In this document: positions 24,094 through 34,135 of the stretch, piece after piece
How positions within the stretch are numbered: the stretch's first letter is position 1
How the letters are laid out: every line of letters starts with the position of its first letter
NCBI GenBank assembly: GCA_009773205.1
Contig: WPAE01000017.1
Coordinates: 1 to 34,213 of the forward strand
DNA length: 34,213 nucleotides
Reading direction: 5' to 3'
Origin: Ignavibacteria bacterium
GTDB taxonomy: Bacteria; Bacteroidota; Ignavibacteria; Ignavibacteriales; Melioribacteraceae
Position numbers and translations under genes: made by a program
Notes under the pieces: generated by a model
Seen by the model: only the letters and a program-made list of their open reading frames with translations
Database searches by the model: none
Told to the model about the DNA's origin: nothing

Positions 24094-24094
24094 A

Positions 24095-25222
24095 TTAGAG
24101 AGACAAAACCTTTTCGTAATACTCAAGATATTTTGGCAGAACTAGATTTTTATCAAAATGATTTACTGCGCGGTAGCGGGAATTTTTTGCAAATATGTTG
24201 TACTTCTTTTCGTTGGTCAACAAATCAATTGTGTATTTAGACATTCTTTCAACATCACCAATTTCTGCAATGTAGCCGGTTTCATTGTGGATTACTAATT
24301 CCGGTAACCCGCCAACAGAACTGCTTACAACAGGTTTGCCGCAAGCCATTGCTTCCAGCGCAGAAAGACCAAAACTTTCTGATTGAGACGGCATAAGAAA
24401 TAAATCTGCAGCGTTTAATATTTCTGCTAATGCATCTTGCTTGCCAAGAAAAATTACATCTTTTTGTAGATCAAGCTCGCGGGCTAAACGTTCGCACTCG
24501 CTTCTATCGGGTCCATCGCCAACCAAAACTAATTTTGCGGGAATTTCTTTTTTAACTTTTTCCAAAATTCTAATTGTATCGGGTACTCTTTTTACGGGAC
24601 GAAAATTAGATGTATGTACTAAAACTCTTTCGCCATTTGGCGCAATATGTTTTCTAAAGATTTCGCTTGGCTGAGGTTTGTAAATTTCAAGATCAATAAA
24701 GTTGTAAATAACTTCAATCTCTTTCTGGATATTATAGTTTGTAAGCGTTTTCTCTTTTAAAAATCTAGAAACTGCCGTAACGCCGTCACTTTCTTCGATG
24801 CTGAACTTAACAAGCGGCATAAATGATGGCTCTAATCCAACTAAAGTTATATCAGTCCCGTGAAGAGTTGTAATAAATTTAATTTCCTTGTTAGCTTTTT
24901 CAAGAACTTTTCTAGCCATGTAAGCACTTACTGCATGTGGAATGGCGTAGTGAACATGCATCAAGTCTAATTTCTCATATTCAATTACTTCTAACATTTT
25001 ACTTGTTAAGGATAAGCCGTAAAGCGAGTGCTCAAAAAGCGGATAGGTGCTCATTTCCACTTCGTGAAAGAAAATATTTTCTACGAAACGGTTTAAACGC
25101 CGCGGGATAGCGTAACTAATAAAGTGAACTTGATGACCAAGCTTTGCAAGAGCTAAACCTAATTCTGTAGCTACAACACCGCTTCCGCCGTAAGTTGGGT
25201 AACAGGTAATTCCAATTTTCAT
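24095..25222 (-). CDS. bshA: N-acetyl-alpha-D-glucosaminyl L-malate synthase
   Basis: A GT4-type glycosyltransferase that joins UDP-GlcNAc to L-malate, the first step of bacillithiol synthesis. Motifs: KIGITCYPTYGGSGVVATELG at the N-terminus; HVHYAIPHAVSAYMA; TTLHGTDITLVG; VYNFIDLEIYKP-type acceptor region; LVGDGPDRSECERLA; and the C-terminal PSQSESFGLSALEAMACGKPVV with the nucleotide-sugar-binding Glu residues. The frame runs up to 25294, but the ATG at 25222 begins exactly at the conserved N-terminus and gives the family length of 375 residues. It is divergent from the PfkB gene across 92 bases. bshB and bshC are not in the window. The IS21 remnant begins right after the stop codon. Confidence 0.92.
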   Translation of the reverse strand: MKIGITCYPTYGGSGVVATELGLALAKLGHQVHFISYAIPRRLNRFVENIFFHEVEMSTYPLFEHSLYGLSLTSKMLEVIEYEKLDLMHVHYAIPHAVSAYMARKVLEKANKEIKFITTLHGTDITLVGLEPSFMPLVKFSIEESDGVTAVSRFLKEKTLTNYNIQKEIEVIYNFIDLEIYKPQPSEIFRKHIAPNGERVLVHTSNFRPVKRVPDTIRILEKVKKEIPAKLVLVGDGPDRSECERLARELDLQKDVIFLGKQDALAEILNAADLFLMPSQSESFGLSALEAMACGKPVVSSSVGGLPELVIHNETGYIAEIGDVERMSKYTIDLLTNEKKYNIFAKNSRYRAVNHFDKNLVLPKYLEYYEKVLSL

Positions 25223-25314
25223 TTCAATCTCATAAAAAATATTTATGTGTGCTTTTTTATTTACACAACAAGTTTTATAATGCAGTCGGTTCAAAATACA
25301 TCTTTTTTCTGCTA

Positions 25315-26175
25315 ATGAAAATTTTATTGATTGGACACTCGATTATTGACCACTACGGTGACTATGGCAAAACTAAGCCCGGCGGCGTTTATTATTCTGC
25401 GATGGGATTTTTGTCGTGCTCGAAAAACAACGACCTATTTATGCTGCTCACCGGCAAAAACCAAAAAAGTTTTTCACTCTTTGAACCACTTTATTCAAAA
25501 GTTGATCTTACTCTTTCTGATGAAATTGCTGATATGCCCGAAGTCTTTCTCTATACTTCAGGGGAAAGCGAGCGCAGAGAAGTTTACAAAAATATTTCTG
25601 GCAATCTAAATGTTGAAAAGATTAAAGACTTTTCAAGTTATGATGGAATATTAATTAACATGATAACTGGATTTGATATTTCTCTAAAACAGCTTAAATG
25701 GATTAGAAACAATTATTCGGGATTAATTTATTTCGATGTTCATACTTTAGCACGCGGTTTCGATTTGAAAGGAAAGCGTAAGTTTAGAATGATTCCGCAA
25801 ATTGAAGAATGGTTAAGTTGTATAGACATTCTTCAATGTAACGAAACCGAACTGAGAACCATTTGCTCAATTAAAAAAGAAGAAGAAAACGCAGAGTGGA
25901 TTATGAGAAACGGTGTAAAAACTTTATTGATAACTAAGGCACAAAACGGTGCTGTGCTTTATTCAAATGAAGAAAGAGCAAAAAAATTAATTGCACCTGG
26001 AGAAAATATTGTTGTTAATAATAAAATTGGGTGCGGCGATGTTTTTGGGACCTCTTTCTTTTATTCATATATTTTAAGTGGTGATAACAAAATTTCGCTT
26101 GACAAAGCTAACCACGCTGGCGCAGCTGCGGCTTCAACAGAAAATTTATTTAATTGCACGAGAATATCGCTTTAA
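25315..26175 (+). CDS. PfkB-family carbohydrate/nucleoside kinase
   Basis: A ribokinase-fold sugar or nucleoside kinase; the substrate is not evident. It shows KILLIGHSIIDHYGDYGKTKPGGVYYSAMG at the N-terminus (compare the GG substrate motif), a CNETEL segment near 175-180, LLITKAQNGAVLY, and the catalytic anion-hole motif as IGCGDVFG, with the base Asp 242. The usual motif is GAGD, so Cys in place of Ala is a mild departure. The frame extends to 25249, but the ATG at 25315 starts right at the conserved strand. The stop codon overlaps the next start (TAATG), so it is translationally coupled to the rmlD-like gene, which hints at a role in nucleotide-sugar or glycan metabolism. The product is 286 residues. 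Confidence 0.85.
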   Translation: MKILLIGHSIIDHYGDYGKTKPGGVYYSAMGFLSCSKNNDLFMLLTGKNQKSFSLFEPLYSKVDLTLSDEIADMPEVFLYTSGESERREVYKNISGNLNVEKIKDFSSYDGILINMITGFDISLKQLKWIRNNYSGLIYFDVHTLARGFDLKGKRKFRMIPQIEEWLSCIDILQCNETELRTICSIKKEEENAEWIMRNGVKTLLITKAQNGAVLYSNEERAKKLIAPGENIVVNNKIGCGDVFGTSFFYSYILSGDNKISLDKANHAGAAAASTENLFNCTRISL

Positions 26176-27089
26176 TGATTTCGACAGATATTATAAAAAA
26201 ACGAGTTTTAATTGTAGGCTCAAATGGAATGCTTGGGCAGCGTTTAGCGGAGTTTTATTCTACCAAAGAAAATATAGAACTTATGTGTTCTTCTAACGAA
26301 GACAAATCCTTTGTTACAGATACTCAATACACTCAAATTGATATTACCAAAAAGAACTGTGTTAAAGATTTAATATTAGGCTTTGTGCCCGATATTGTTA
26401 TAAATGCAGCGGCATATACAAATGTTGATAAATCTGAAGCCGATCGTGAACTTGCATGGAAAGTAAATGTAAACGGAGCAGATAATTTAGCTTTGTATAG
26501 CTGGACTATTGATGCTCACCTCATACATCTGTCTACCGATTATATCTTTGACGGCAAAAACGGACCTTACTCAGAAAAAGATAAGCCAAACCCAATTGGT
26601 TATTATGGAAGAACTAAACTTGCTTCCGAGAACTCTATTATTGCAAGCGGAGTTCGTTACGCGCTAATTCGTACAAATATTTTGTACGGCCCCGCAAAAT
26701 ACGGGCGTCCGGATTTTGTAAAATGGGTTGTTGCTTCACTTAAAGCACGCAAAGAAATTATGATAGTAACAGATCAAATTAATAACCCAACTTATGTTGA
26801 TGATTTGATCTACGGAATTGATATAATTAGTAAAAGGAAGAAAGAGGGAATTTACAATTTAGGCGGTAAAGAATTGCTTTCGAGATTTGAGTTTACAATA
26901 CAAATTGCAGATTTCTTTAAGCTCGATAAAAATTTAATAAAGCCAATTTTAACAAGAGAGCTTAATCAGCCGGCAGCGCGTCCGCTAAACTCCGGTTTAA
27001 TTAATCTTAAGGCGGAAGTTGAATTAGAATACAAACCGCGTACAATTGAAGAATCATTAATGCTAATGAAATCTGAACTTAATCTTTAA
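26175..27089 (+). CDS. rmlD: dTDP-4-dehydrorhamnose reductase-like SDR protein
   Basis: An extended short-chain dehydrogenase of the RmlD/RfbD family that uses NAD(P)H to make dTDP-L-rhamnose in typical members. The Rossmann motif GSNGMLGQRLAEF is near residue 15; DIVINAAAYTNVDKSE, HLSTDYIFDGKNGPYSE and the catalytic YYGRTKLASE (Tyr and Lys) follow. LIRTNILYGP and the C-terminal QPAARPLNSGL stretch match the family. The product is 304 residues from the ATG at 26175, which overlaps the PfkB stop (TAATG); the frame could extend to 26154 but coupling favours 26175. rmlA is 22 kb away on the other strand. Related sugar reductases cannot be fully excluded. Confidence 0.88.
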   Translation: MISTDIIKKRVLIVGSNGMLGQRLAEFYSTKENIELMCSSNEDKSFVTDTQYTQIDITKKNCVKDLILGFVPDIVINAAAYTNVDKSEADRELAWKVNVNGADNLALYSWTIDAHLIHLSTDYIFDGKNGPYSEKDKPNPIGYYGRTKLASENSIIASGVRYALIRTNILYGPAKYGRPDFVKWVVASLKARKEIMIVTDQINNPTYVDDLIYGIDIISKRKKEGIYNLGGKELLSRFEFTIQIADFFKLDKNLIKPILTRELNQPAARPLNSGLINLKAEVELEYKPRTIEESLMLMKSELNL

Positions 27090-27116
27090 CAAAAAATTCT
27101 TTCAAAAGAAAAATTC

Positions 27117-27148
27117 TTTGTGTTATTAGTTATACTGTTTTAAATTTG
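27117..27148 (+). promoter_or_regulatory. Bacteroidota-type promoter of mgtE
   Basis: TTTG (27117-27120), 20 bases, then TAAATTTG (27141-27148): a full match to the TTTG-N19-21-TAnnTTTG pattern. It predicts a start near 27153 and a leader of about 43 bases, too short for a magnesium riboswitch, and none is seen. Confidence 0.6.
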
Positions 27149-27195
27149 CCCGCCGAATAAATGTTTATCCTTCCACTCCAAACAAAGGAGGTGAT

Positions 27196-28575
27196 ATGAT
27201 TTCTCAGCTTGTCAAACCGGAAATCATTGACTTAATAAAAAGCAGAGATTTTACTGATCTTAAAGACGTACTTTTAGATTGGACGCCTGCTGATATTTCC
27301 GACTTAATTCTTTCTTTGGATGAAGACGAACAGGCAATTGTTTTTAGAGTTTTGCCTAAAGATTTAGCCGCAGATGTATTTGAGTATTTTGATTATGATA
27401 CTCAATTACATCTTATTACATCGTTGAGCAAAGAAGATGTAGCTGCAATTCTTAACGAAATGGCTGATGACGACCGTACAGCTTTGTTTGAGGAAATGCC
27501 GCCGAACGTTGTTAAACAGATGATAGCTTCACTTTCTCCTGAACAAAGAAAGATTGCACAACAGCTGCTTGGCTATCCAGAGTACAGCGTTGGGCGCTTG
27601 ATGACGCCGGATTATATTGCCGTGCGAGAGTTTTGGACAGTTCAACAAACGCTGGATTACATAAGAGCAAATGGGCAAGACAAAGAAACTTTGAATGTGG
27701 TGTTTGTTATTGATCATCGCGGACTGCTTATTGATGATGTTAGAATAAGAGACTTTCTACTATCTCCTCTCGATACCAAAGTTGAAGATTTAATGGATTA
27801 CAACTTCGTTTCTTTAAAAGCCAATGACGACCAAGAAACAGCAGTAGATATTTTTAAAAAGTATGATATAACAGCTTTGCCTGTAACAGACAGCGCGGGT
27901 ATGTTGGTTGGAATTGTTACAGTAGATGATGTCTTAGATATTGCAGAAGAAGAAGCTACTGAAGACATTCATAAACTTGGCGCTGTTGGCGTTCTCGAAG
28001 ATTCATATTCCGACACAACAATTATGGGAATGGTTAAAAAAAGAATTGGATGGCTTTCTGTTTTGTTCTTTGGTCAGCTTTTTACTGCAACGGCTATGGA
28101 TCACTTTCAAGATGAAATGCAAAAGGCTATGTTCTTAACGATATTTATTCCGCTTATAATTTCTAGCGGCGGAAACTCAGGTTCACAGGCTTCAACATTA
28201 ATTATTAGAGCTTTAGCACTTGGAGAAATTACTTTAAAAAGCTGGCTTACTGTATTCAAAAGAGAAATTCTTACCGGACTAATGTTAGGTTTTGTTTTAG
28301 CATTGCTTGGTTTTTTAAGAATTACTCTTTGGCATTATTTATTTCAAGGCTATGGCAGTTATTGGTTAGAGATTGCATTTACTGTTAGTTTCTCATTGGT
28401 TGGCGTAGTTGCCTGGGGAAGTTTAATAGGCTCAATGCTTCCTCTTGTTCTAAAGAAATTTGGTCTCGATCCAGCAACTTCATCTGCGCCTTTTGTAGCA
28501 ACATTGGTAGATGTAACAGGAATCATAATTTTCTTTTCTGTTGCTATGTTAATTCTAAAAGGATCATTACTTTAG
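27196..28575 (+). CDS. mgtE: Magnesium transporter MgtE
   Basis: A homodimeric inner-membrane Mg2+ channel. Three parts are visible. The cytoplasmic MgtE N domain runs from about residue 20 to 130 (repeating LSLDEDEQAIVFRVLPKDLAADVFEYFD-type units). A CBS-domain pair at about 135-255 has GRLMTPDYIAV and VEDLMDYNFVSL, ending VGIVTVDDVLDIAEEEATEDI. The C-terminal membrane domain has five hydrophobic segments, including SSGGNSGSQASTLIIRALA, the conserved pore region, and PLVLKKFGLDPATSSAPFVAT. The 459-residue length is standard. An excellent ribosome-binding site, AAAGGAGGTGAT, precedes the ATG. The gene appears monocistronic. Confidence 0.96.
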   Translation: MISQLVKPEIIDLIKSRDFTDLKDVLLDWTPADISDLILSLDEDEQAIVFRVLPKDLAADVFEYFDYDTQLHLITSLSKEDVAAILNEMADDDRTALFEEMPPNVVKQMIASLSPEQRKIAQQLLGYPEYSVGRLMTPDYIAVREFWTVQQTLDYIRANGQDKETLNVVFVIDHRGLLIDDVRIRDFLLSPLDTKVEDLMDYNFVSLKANDDQETAVDIFKKYDITALPVTDSAGMLVGIVTVDDVLDIAEEEATEDIHKLGAVGVLEDSYSDTTIMGMVKKRIGWLSVLFFGQLFTATAMDHFQDEMQKAMFLTIFIPLIISSGGNSGSQASTLIIRALALGEITLKSWLTVFKREILTGLMLGFVLALLGFLRITLWHYLFQGYGSYWLEIAFTVSFSLVGVVAWGSLIGSMLPLVLKKFGLDPATSSAPFVATLVDVTGIIIFFSVAMLILKGSLL

Positions 28576-28652
28576 ACTACTTGGAGGACAAATAAAGTCT
28601 TGTTTCCCTGTAGAACTAATTTGAGCATATTAAGAGTAAATAAACCGCTGCT

Positions 28653-28707
28653 AAGCTTTGCGAACTCAACTTTAAATTATTAGAAAGACTAATTTTTAGA
28701 CGTGTCC
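28653..28707 (-). repeat. AT-rich inverted-terminus element, partial copy D
   Basis: The stretch from AGCTTTGCGAACTC to CTAATTTTTAGACGTGTCC aligns with the reverse complement of the left half of copy B with roughly a dozen differences over 55 bases. The other half has decayed beyond recognition or been lost. It lies in the 224-base mgtE-enolase gap, which contains no gene. Confidence 0.55.
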
Positions 28708-28796
28708 TTTTGCAATTCCGAGGCTAAATTGGAATTTGCATGTCCTTTTTAATAATTTTTGCCTCGATTTTATGAACAACTAAAAAGGAGTAATAA

Positions 28797-30092
<1,296 letters not shown>

Positions 30093-30108
30093 ATTAACAG
30101 ACAAGATG

Positions 30109-30133
30109 CCCCCGAAAAGTTCGGGGGTTTTTT
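30109..30133 (+). terminator. Intrinsic terminator of enolase
   Basis: CCCCCGAA (30109-30116) pairs perfectly with TTCGGGGG (30120-30127) around AAG, followed by six Ts. Confidence 0.92.
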
Positions 30134-30161
30134 GTCTATATTCTTATTAACAGAGGATGAT

Positions 30162-31538
30162 ATGGCACAAACTATTCAATCAATTAATTCAATGATAAAG
30201 AAAAACAAAATTGAATTTCTCGATTTGAAAGCAATTGATCTTTCGGGACGGCTTCATCACATTACTCTTCCCGTACACGAAAGAATTATGGAAAAATTAG
30301 TAAAAGAAGGAGTTGGGTTTGATGGCTCAAGCTACGGGTTCAGAAAAGTTGAAAACAGTGATATGATACTTATCCCAGACTTAAACACCGCCGTAATTGA
30401 TCTTTTTCGCCAAGCTCCTACTTTAAGTATGTACTCTAACATTATTTTAACAGATGATGCTCGTACACGCTATGAACAGGATGGAAGATATTTAGCAGCT
30501 AAAGTTGAACAGCTCCTTAAAAAAGAAACCGGCTGCGATAAATCTTGGTGGGGACCGGAGTTCGAGTTCTACATTTTCTCAAATGTTGAATATGATACTC
30601 GAACGGCTACTTCTTATTACAAAATTGAACACGCAGAAGAGTTTTATAAGAAAGCTTACCACGCCGCTAATCCATTTGATATTTACGATGACTTTCGCGA
30701 CGATGCTTGCAAAATTTTAGCAAAGTATGGAATTAAGGTTAAGTATCATCATCACGAAGTAGGAGAAAGAGGACAGCAGGAAATTGAAACTTATTTTTCG
30801 GATCTGCTTGATACGGCTGATAACATTATAACTGCAAAATATGCTTTGATGAATTTTGCGCGCGAAAAGAATTTGTTTATAACTTTTATGCCTAAACCGA
30901 TGTATCAACAAGCAGGCAATGGTTTGCATTTACACTTGTTTCTTACAAAAAATGGTAAGAATGCTTTTTATAAGAAAGGCGAGTATGGAAACATTAATGA
31001 ACTTGGAAGATATTTTATTGGTGGACTTCTGAAACACGCGCCGGCACTCTCTGCTTTTGCTAATCCTTCAACAAATTCGTATAAACGGCTTGTTCCCGGT
31101 TTTGAAGCGCCGGTTGCACTTACCTACGGAATGGGAAACCGTGCAAGTGCTATTAGAATTCCAAAGTATGTAAAGAACCCGGATGAAACACGTTTTGAAT
31201 ACAGACCGCCCGACGCAACTATAAATCCTTATCTCTGTATGAGTGCAATGATTCTTGCCGGTATTGATGGTGTTGTAAATAAAATTGATCCGCGTAAAGA
31301 AGGATTTGGTCCAAACGATAAAAACTTTTTGGAAGATGATATTCATAAAATAAAAATGCTGCCACGAAATTTAGAAGAAGCTTTAGATGCGCTTCAGGCA
31401 GATAATGCTTTTTTGAAGAGAGGTAGTATTTTTAGTGATGCGCTTTTAGATCAATGGGTAAAAATTAAGAGCGAAGAAATTAAGTCAATCAATACTATGC
31501 CGCATCCTTTCGAATTCAAAATGTACTTCAACCTTTAA
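30162..31538 (+). CDS. glnA: Glutamine synthetase, type I
   Basis: ATP-dependent synthesis of glutamine from glutamate and ammonia, the main ammonia-assimilating step. Seen in order: GVGFDGSSYGF, WWGPEFEFYIF, HHHEVGERGQQEIE, MPKPMYQQAGNGLHLHLFL (the ATP-binding and ammonia-side block), NSYKRLVPGFEAP and RIPKYVKNPDETRFEYRPPD. From the ATG at 30162, after GAGG, the protein has 458 residues; the frame reaches back to a TTG at 30132 inside the terminator T tract, which is rejected. The NLYDLP adenylylation-site sequence of the beta subtype is not seen, so it is probably the alpha subtype, regulated without adenylylation. No glnB or ntr genes are nearby. Confidence 0.95.
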   Translation: MAQTIQSINSMIKKNKIEFLDLKAIDLSGRLHHITLPVHERIMEKLVKEGVGFDGSSYGFRKVENSDMILIPDLNTAVIDLFRQAPTLSMYSNIILTDDARTRYEQDGRYLAAKVEQLLKKETGCDKSWWGPEFEFYIFSNVEYDTRTATSYYKIEHAEEFYKKAYHAANPFDIYDDFRDDACKILAKYGIKVKYHHHEVGERGQQEIETYFSDLLDTADNIITAKYALMNFAREKNLFITFMPKPMYQQAGNGLHLHLFLTKNGKNAFYKKGEYGNINELGRYFIGGLLKHAPALSAFANPSTNSYKRLVPGFEAPVALTYGMGNRASAIRIPKYVKNPDETRFEYRPPDATINPYLCMSAMILAGIDGVVNKIDPRKEGFGPNDKNFLEDDIHKIKMLPRNLEEALDALQADNAFLKRGSIFSDALLDQWVKIKSEEIKSINTMPHPFEFKMYFNL

Positions 31539-31540
31539 TT

Positions 31541-31600
31541 GAACGAAGAACGTAGAACGTAGAGTGCAGAGTAACTCTTCGTTCTTAGTTCTTCATTCTT
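31541..31600. repeat. GAAGAAC/GTAGAGTG-type hairpin element
   Basis: AACGAAGA (31542-31549) pairs with TCTTCGTT (31576-31583), with further imperfect pairing between GAAGAACGTAGAAC-type words and GTTCTTAGTTCTTC. The same words occur in the riboswitch (18381-18437) and in the in-frame insert of the secreted nuclease (20767-20823). It fills the short glnA-EamA gap. Confidence 0.6.
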
Positions 31601-31612
31601 ATCTCACAAAAA

Positions 31613-32497
31613 ATGTTTGGCGAATTAGCAGCTTTAATAACAGCAGTACTATGGTCAATGACTTCGATAGCATTTTCAGAAGCTTCGAACCGTATTGGCC
31701 CAATGTATGTAAACGTAACACGTATGTTTTTCGCTGTTGTTTATCTCTCAACTACAATTTTGCTAATAGGCGCGCCTATAAATTTATCTTTTAGCCAGAT
31801 TCTTTTTTTAATAATCAGCGGTTTCATTGGTCTAATCTTTGGCGATACCTTTTTGTTCAAATCTTACCGCTCTATTGGCGCAAGATTAAGCATGCTTGTA
31901 ATGTCATCTGCTCCGGCTATGGCTGCAGTTCTTGCCTTTCTCTTCTTGAATGAAAAACTATCTTTTGTTGGAGTTATAGGAATTATTGTAACAATTGCAG
32001 GTATTGCCCTTGTTGTTTTACAAAGGGAAGAAAAACCAACATCAAAATATAAGGTTGATTACACCGGTATTTTTTATGCTTTTCTTGGAGCGATAGGACA
32101 AGCAGTTGGTTTAATCTTCGCTAAGTTTGCTTTTAATGAAGGCGAAATAAACGGCTTTGTTGCTACGTTTGTTAGAGTGTTTTCTGCTTTGATTATTCTT
32201 TTTCCCGCCGCACATTTTACTAAACATTATTTAAATCCGATAAAAGTTTTCCGCGAGAATCGAAAAGGATTATACTTCACAATTATTGGTTCTTTTATTG
32301 GACCTTTTCTTGGAATTACATTTAGCTTAATTTCTATTTCTCATACAAAAGTAGGTATTGCATCTACAATTATGGCTACCGTTCCAATTTTGATGCTGCC
32401 GATAGTTAAATTTTATTACAAAGAAAAACTTTCTTGGATTTCTATACTTGGTGCTTTTACAGCAGTTGCTGGTACCGCTTTGTTGTTTCTTGAATAG
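31613..32497 (+). CDS. EamA/DMT-superfamily transporter
   Basis: A 294-residue inner-membrane protein with about ten hydrophobic segments arranged as two EamA repeats: GELAALITAVLWSMTSIAF opens the first, YTGIFYAFLGAIGQAVGLIFAKFAF the second. Each repeat ends with the typical LNEKLS..GVIGIIVTIAGIALV and YKEKLSWISILGAFTAVAGTALLF pattern. Members export metabolites such as amino acids; the substrate here is unknown. The ATG at 31613 has no visible ribosome-binding site, with the GAAGAAC hairpin immediately upstream. It could be read with glnA as a unit, but that is only proximity. Confidence 0.88.
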   Translation: MFGELAALITAVLWSMTSIAFSEASNRIGPMYVNVTRMFFAVVYLSTTILLIGAPINLSFSQILFLIISGFIGLIFGDTFLFKSYRSIGARLSMLVMSSAPAMAAVLAFLFLNEKLSFVGVIGIIVTIAGIALVVLQREEKPTSKYKVDYTGIFYAFLGAIGQAVGLIFAKFAFNEGEINGFVATFVRVFSALIILFPAAHFTKHYLNPIKVFRENRKGLYFTIIGSFIGPFLGITFSLISISHTKVGIASTIMATVPILMLPIVKFYYKEKLSWISILGAFTAVAGTALLFLE

Positions 32498-32936
32498 TAA
32501 ACTCGACTATTAATTTTGCGTTAATTGAAAAGAGAAAGCAGATCACTTCTTTTTTACCATTTTAAATTAGCAGAATAGAATCATTGTGAAACTGTTTAAC
32601 TTACAAGCGTGTAAGAATTTCTGTATCCTACTTCTGCTATAACCAAACTTGGCTCTGAACATCTGCTTTTCACTAACTGGATCATCTTTCCACAGCATGC
32701 AGAAATGAACACCGATAAACAACTACTGCTTTATTTATTAAAGAATGGCACTTGTACCAAAAGTGTATCTACGTCAAAACAAACTCTTTGATGTGTAACT
32801 AAACATTGCTAACACTAATTTTATAATTACACAAACTTGCAGAGGCACTGAAATTAGTTTAACCCGAGCTTGTCTAGGGCTGGTCTGTTGCTCGTCCCAC
32901 AGATTTATTTCTGGAAGCGGCGGGTAGAGTGGAATT
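32498..32936. other. Gap of 439 bases without a recognisable gene
   Basis: The gap lies between the EamA transporter and the convergent methyltransferase. No tRNA, hairpin terminator or promoter is convincing. A 43-codon minus-strand frame (32567-32698) and another short frame near the methyltransferase end have no recognisable similarity. The composition shifts toward GC at 32870-32930. It may be decayed sequence at an insertion boundary. Confidence 0.45.
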
Positions 32937-33806
32937 TTATTGTGGAGCAATATTTACAATAGAGTCTGAATAAGAGAAAATATCGTATTGCGTAGCAGAG
33001 CTTTCCTTTATTAAATAATTAGAAATGAATAGTTCTTTCCCAAGTTGGTTAGATCCTTTATTAACGTTACGCATACCATAAGTTAAATCCCAAGTTTTGA
33101 TGTTGGCAAATGAAAAAAGGTTCCTTATATATTCACTGTCATCATATGTAATTAACCATTTATGTTTAGTTAGCTTCATCACGTTCGCAAATCTTTCGTG
33201 GTCGAACATTTTATGAAGATTACCATTTTTGCCGTATAATGCGGATTTTGTAGCGGAATAATAAGGTGGGTCAAGAAATAAAAACACATCATTGCCACGA
33301 GCTAATATTACTTTTTCATAATCGAAATTAGAAATTTTAGTATTCGCTAAAATCTTTGAAAGAGCTTTAACTCGTTCGATGCTTGATTGAGTAAACCTTT
33401 TGTGAAATGCAGCATTTGAAAAACCCCCGCTTTCTGTTGTACCTGAAAATGTAATTCTATTAAAAATAAAAAAAGCGTCCGCTTTTTTAGTGCTATCAAA
33501 TGAATCTATATTGTTTAATAAAAATCTATGCAATTCTTTACCATCAGAATAAGTAGAGCGGAGTTCAAGAATTAAATCAACAAGTTTGTTCGGATTCTCT
33601 TTGCACTCATTCCAAAAATGGTAAAGGTTTTGGTAAATATCGTTTATCCAAAAAATTCTTGAAGGAAATATTTGTTTTAAATAAACAAAAACAGAACCAC
33701 CACCGACAAAAGGTTCTCGAAATTCCTTAAAATCTGGTATCAATTTCGAAATAGAATCTATTGCTTTACTTTTACCACCGGGATATCTGAGAGGACTTTT
33801 AATCAT
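32937..33806 (-). CDS. DNA adenine-N6 methyltransferase (D12/Dam class)
   Basis: Transfers a methyl group from SAM to adenine in DNA. The D12-class layout is clear: SPLRYPGGKSKAID at the N-terminus, the SAM-binding motif EPFVGGGSVF near residue 31-40, an ITFSGTTESGGFSNA segment, and the catalytic DPPY at 179-182. From the ATG at 33806 it has 289 residues, full length; the frame opens with a TTG at 33812, but the ATG falls two bases after the upstream stop codon and gives the conserved N-terminus. Its neighbour reads like the end of a restriction endonuclease, so it is probably the surviving half of a restriction-modification pair; an orphan methyltransferase is the alternative. Recognition sequence cannot be deduced. 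Confidence 0.92.
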   Translation of the reverse strand: MIKSPLRYPGGKSKAIDSISKLIPDFKEFREPFVGGGSVFVYLKQIFPSRIFWINDIYQNLYHFWNECKENPNKLVDLILELRSTYSDGKELHRFLLNNIDSFDSTKKADAFFIFNRITFSGTTESGGFSNAAFHKRFTQSSIERVKALSKILANTKISNFDYEKVILARGNDVFLFLDPPYYSATKSALYGKNGNLHKMFDHERFANVMKLTKHKWLITYDDSEYIRNLFSFANIKTWDLTYGMRNVNKGSNQLGKELFISNYLIKESSATQYDIFSYSDSIVNIAPQ

Positions 33807-33808
33807 TT

Positions 33809-34135
33809 TCAAACACCTTCAATAATAACTTCAAAATTATTTGCTTTTGCTTCTGCGAAAAGTCTATCAATAATCTCAACATTGTTTACATTAAAATTAG
33901 CAGAAGATTTAAATTCTACTAGTTCTGAAGTTGAACTTTGAGAAGATATTTTTCCAGTAATATTAGTAGATGTTAATTTCAAAACTGGTTTCGAAGAATA
34001 TTTTAAGTCATTCACTTTCACATCTGTTAAATTGCAATACAAAACCATTTTCAATAAACCATCCTTAATATCACCAACACTTGGTAATTTTGAATTACTT
34101 GAGTGCTTACCTTCAATTAAACCCAAAAAATTCAT
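33809..34135 (-). pseudogene. Probable C-terminal remnant of a restriction endonuclease
   Basis: A 108-residue frame directly upstream of the methyltransferase, with a two-base gap. Near its start it has LIEGKHSSNSKLPSVGDIKDGLLKM, which resembles the tail end of a PD-(D/E)XK nuclease site (E-G-K); the upstream catalytic Asp and any N-terminal domain are missing. The rest is soluble with no known motif. Its ATG and first five codons (34135-34119) are part of the mosaic repeat, and the frame upstream of that is stopped within the repeat. The simplest reading is that the repeat truncated the gene and now supplies its apparent start. A small intact protein of unknown function is the alternative. 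Confidence 0.5.

Noticed and set aside
27090-27195. Magnesium riboswitch (M-box) ahead of mgtE
   Set aside because: The leader after the predicted promoter is only about 43 bases, with no M-box sequence or structure.
32567-32698. A 43-codon minus-strand frame in the EamA-methyltransferase gap, with KFGYSRSRIQKFL
   Set aside because: No ribosome-binding site, no recognised family, and it is too short to distinguish from chance; kept as a note on the gap only.
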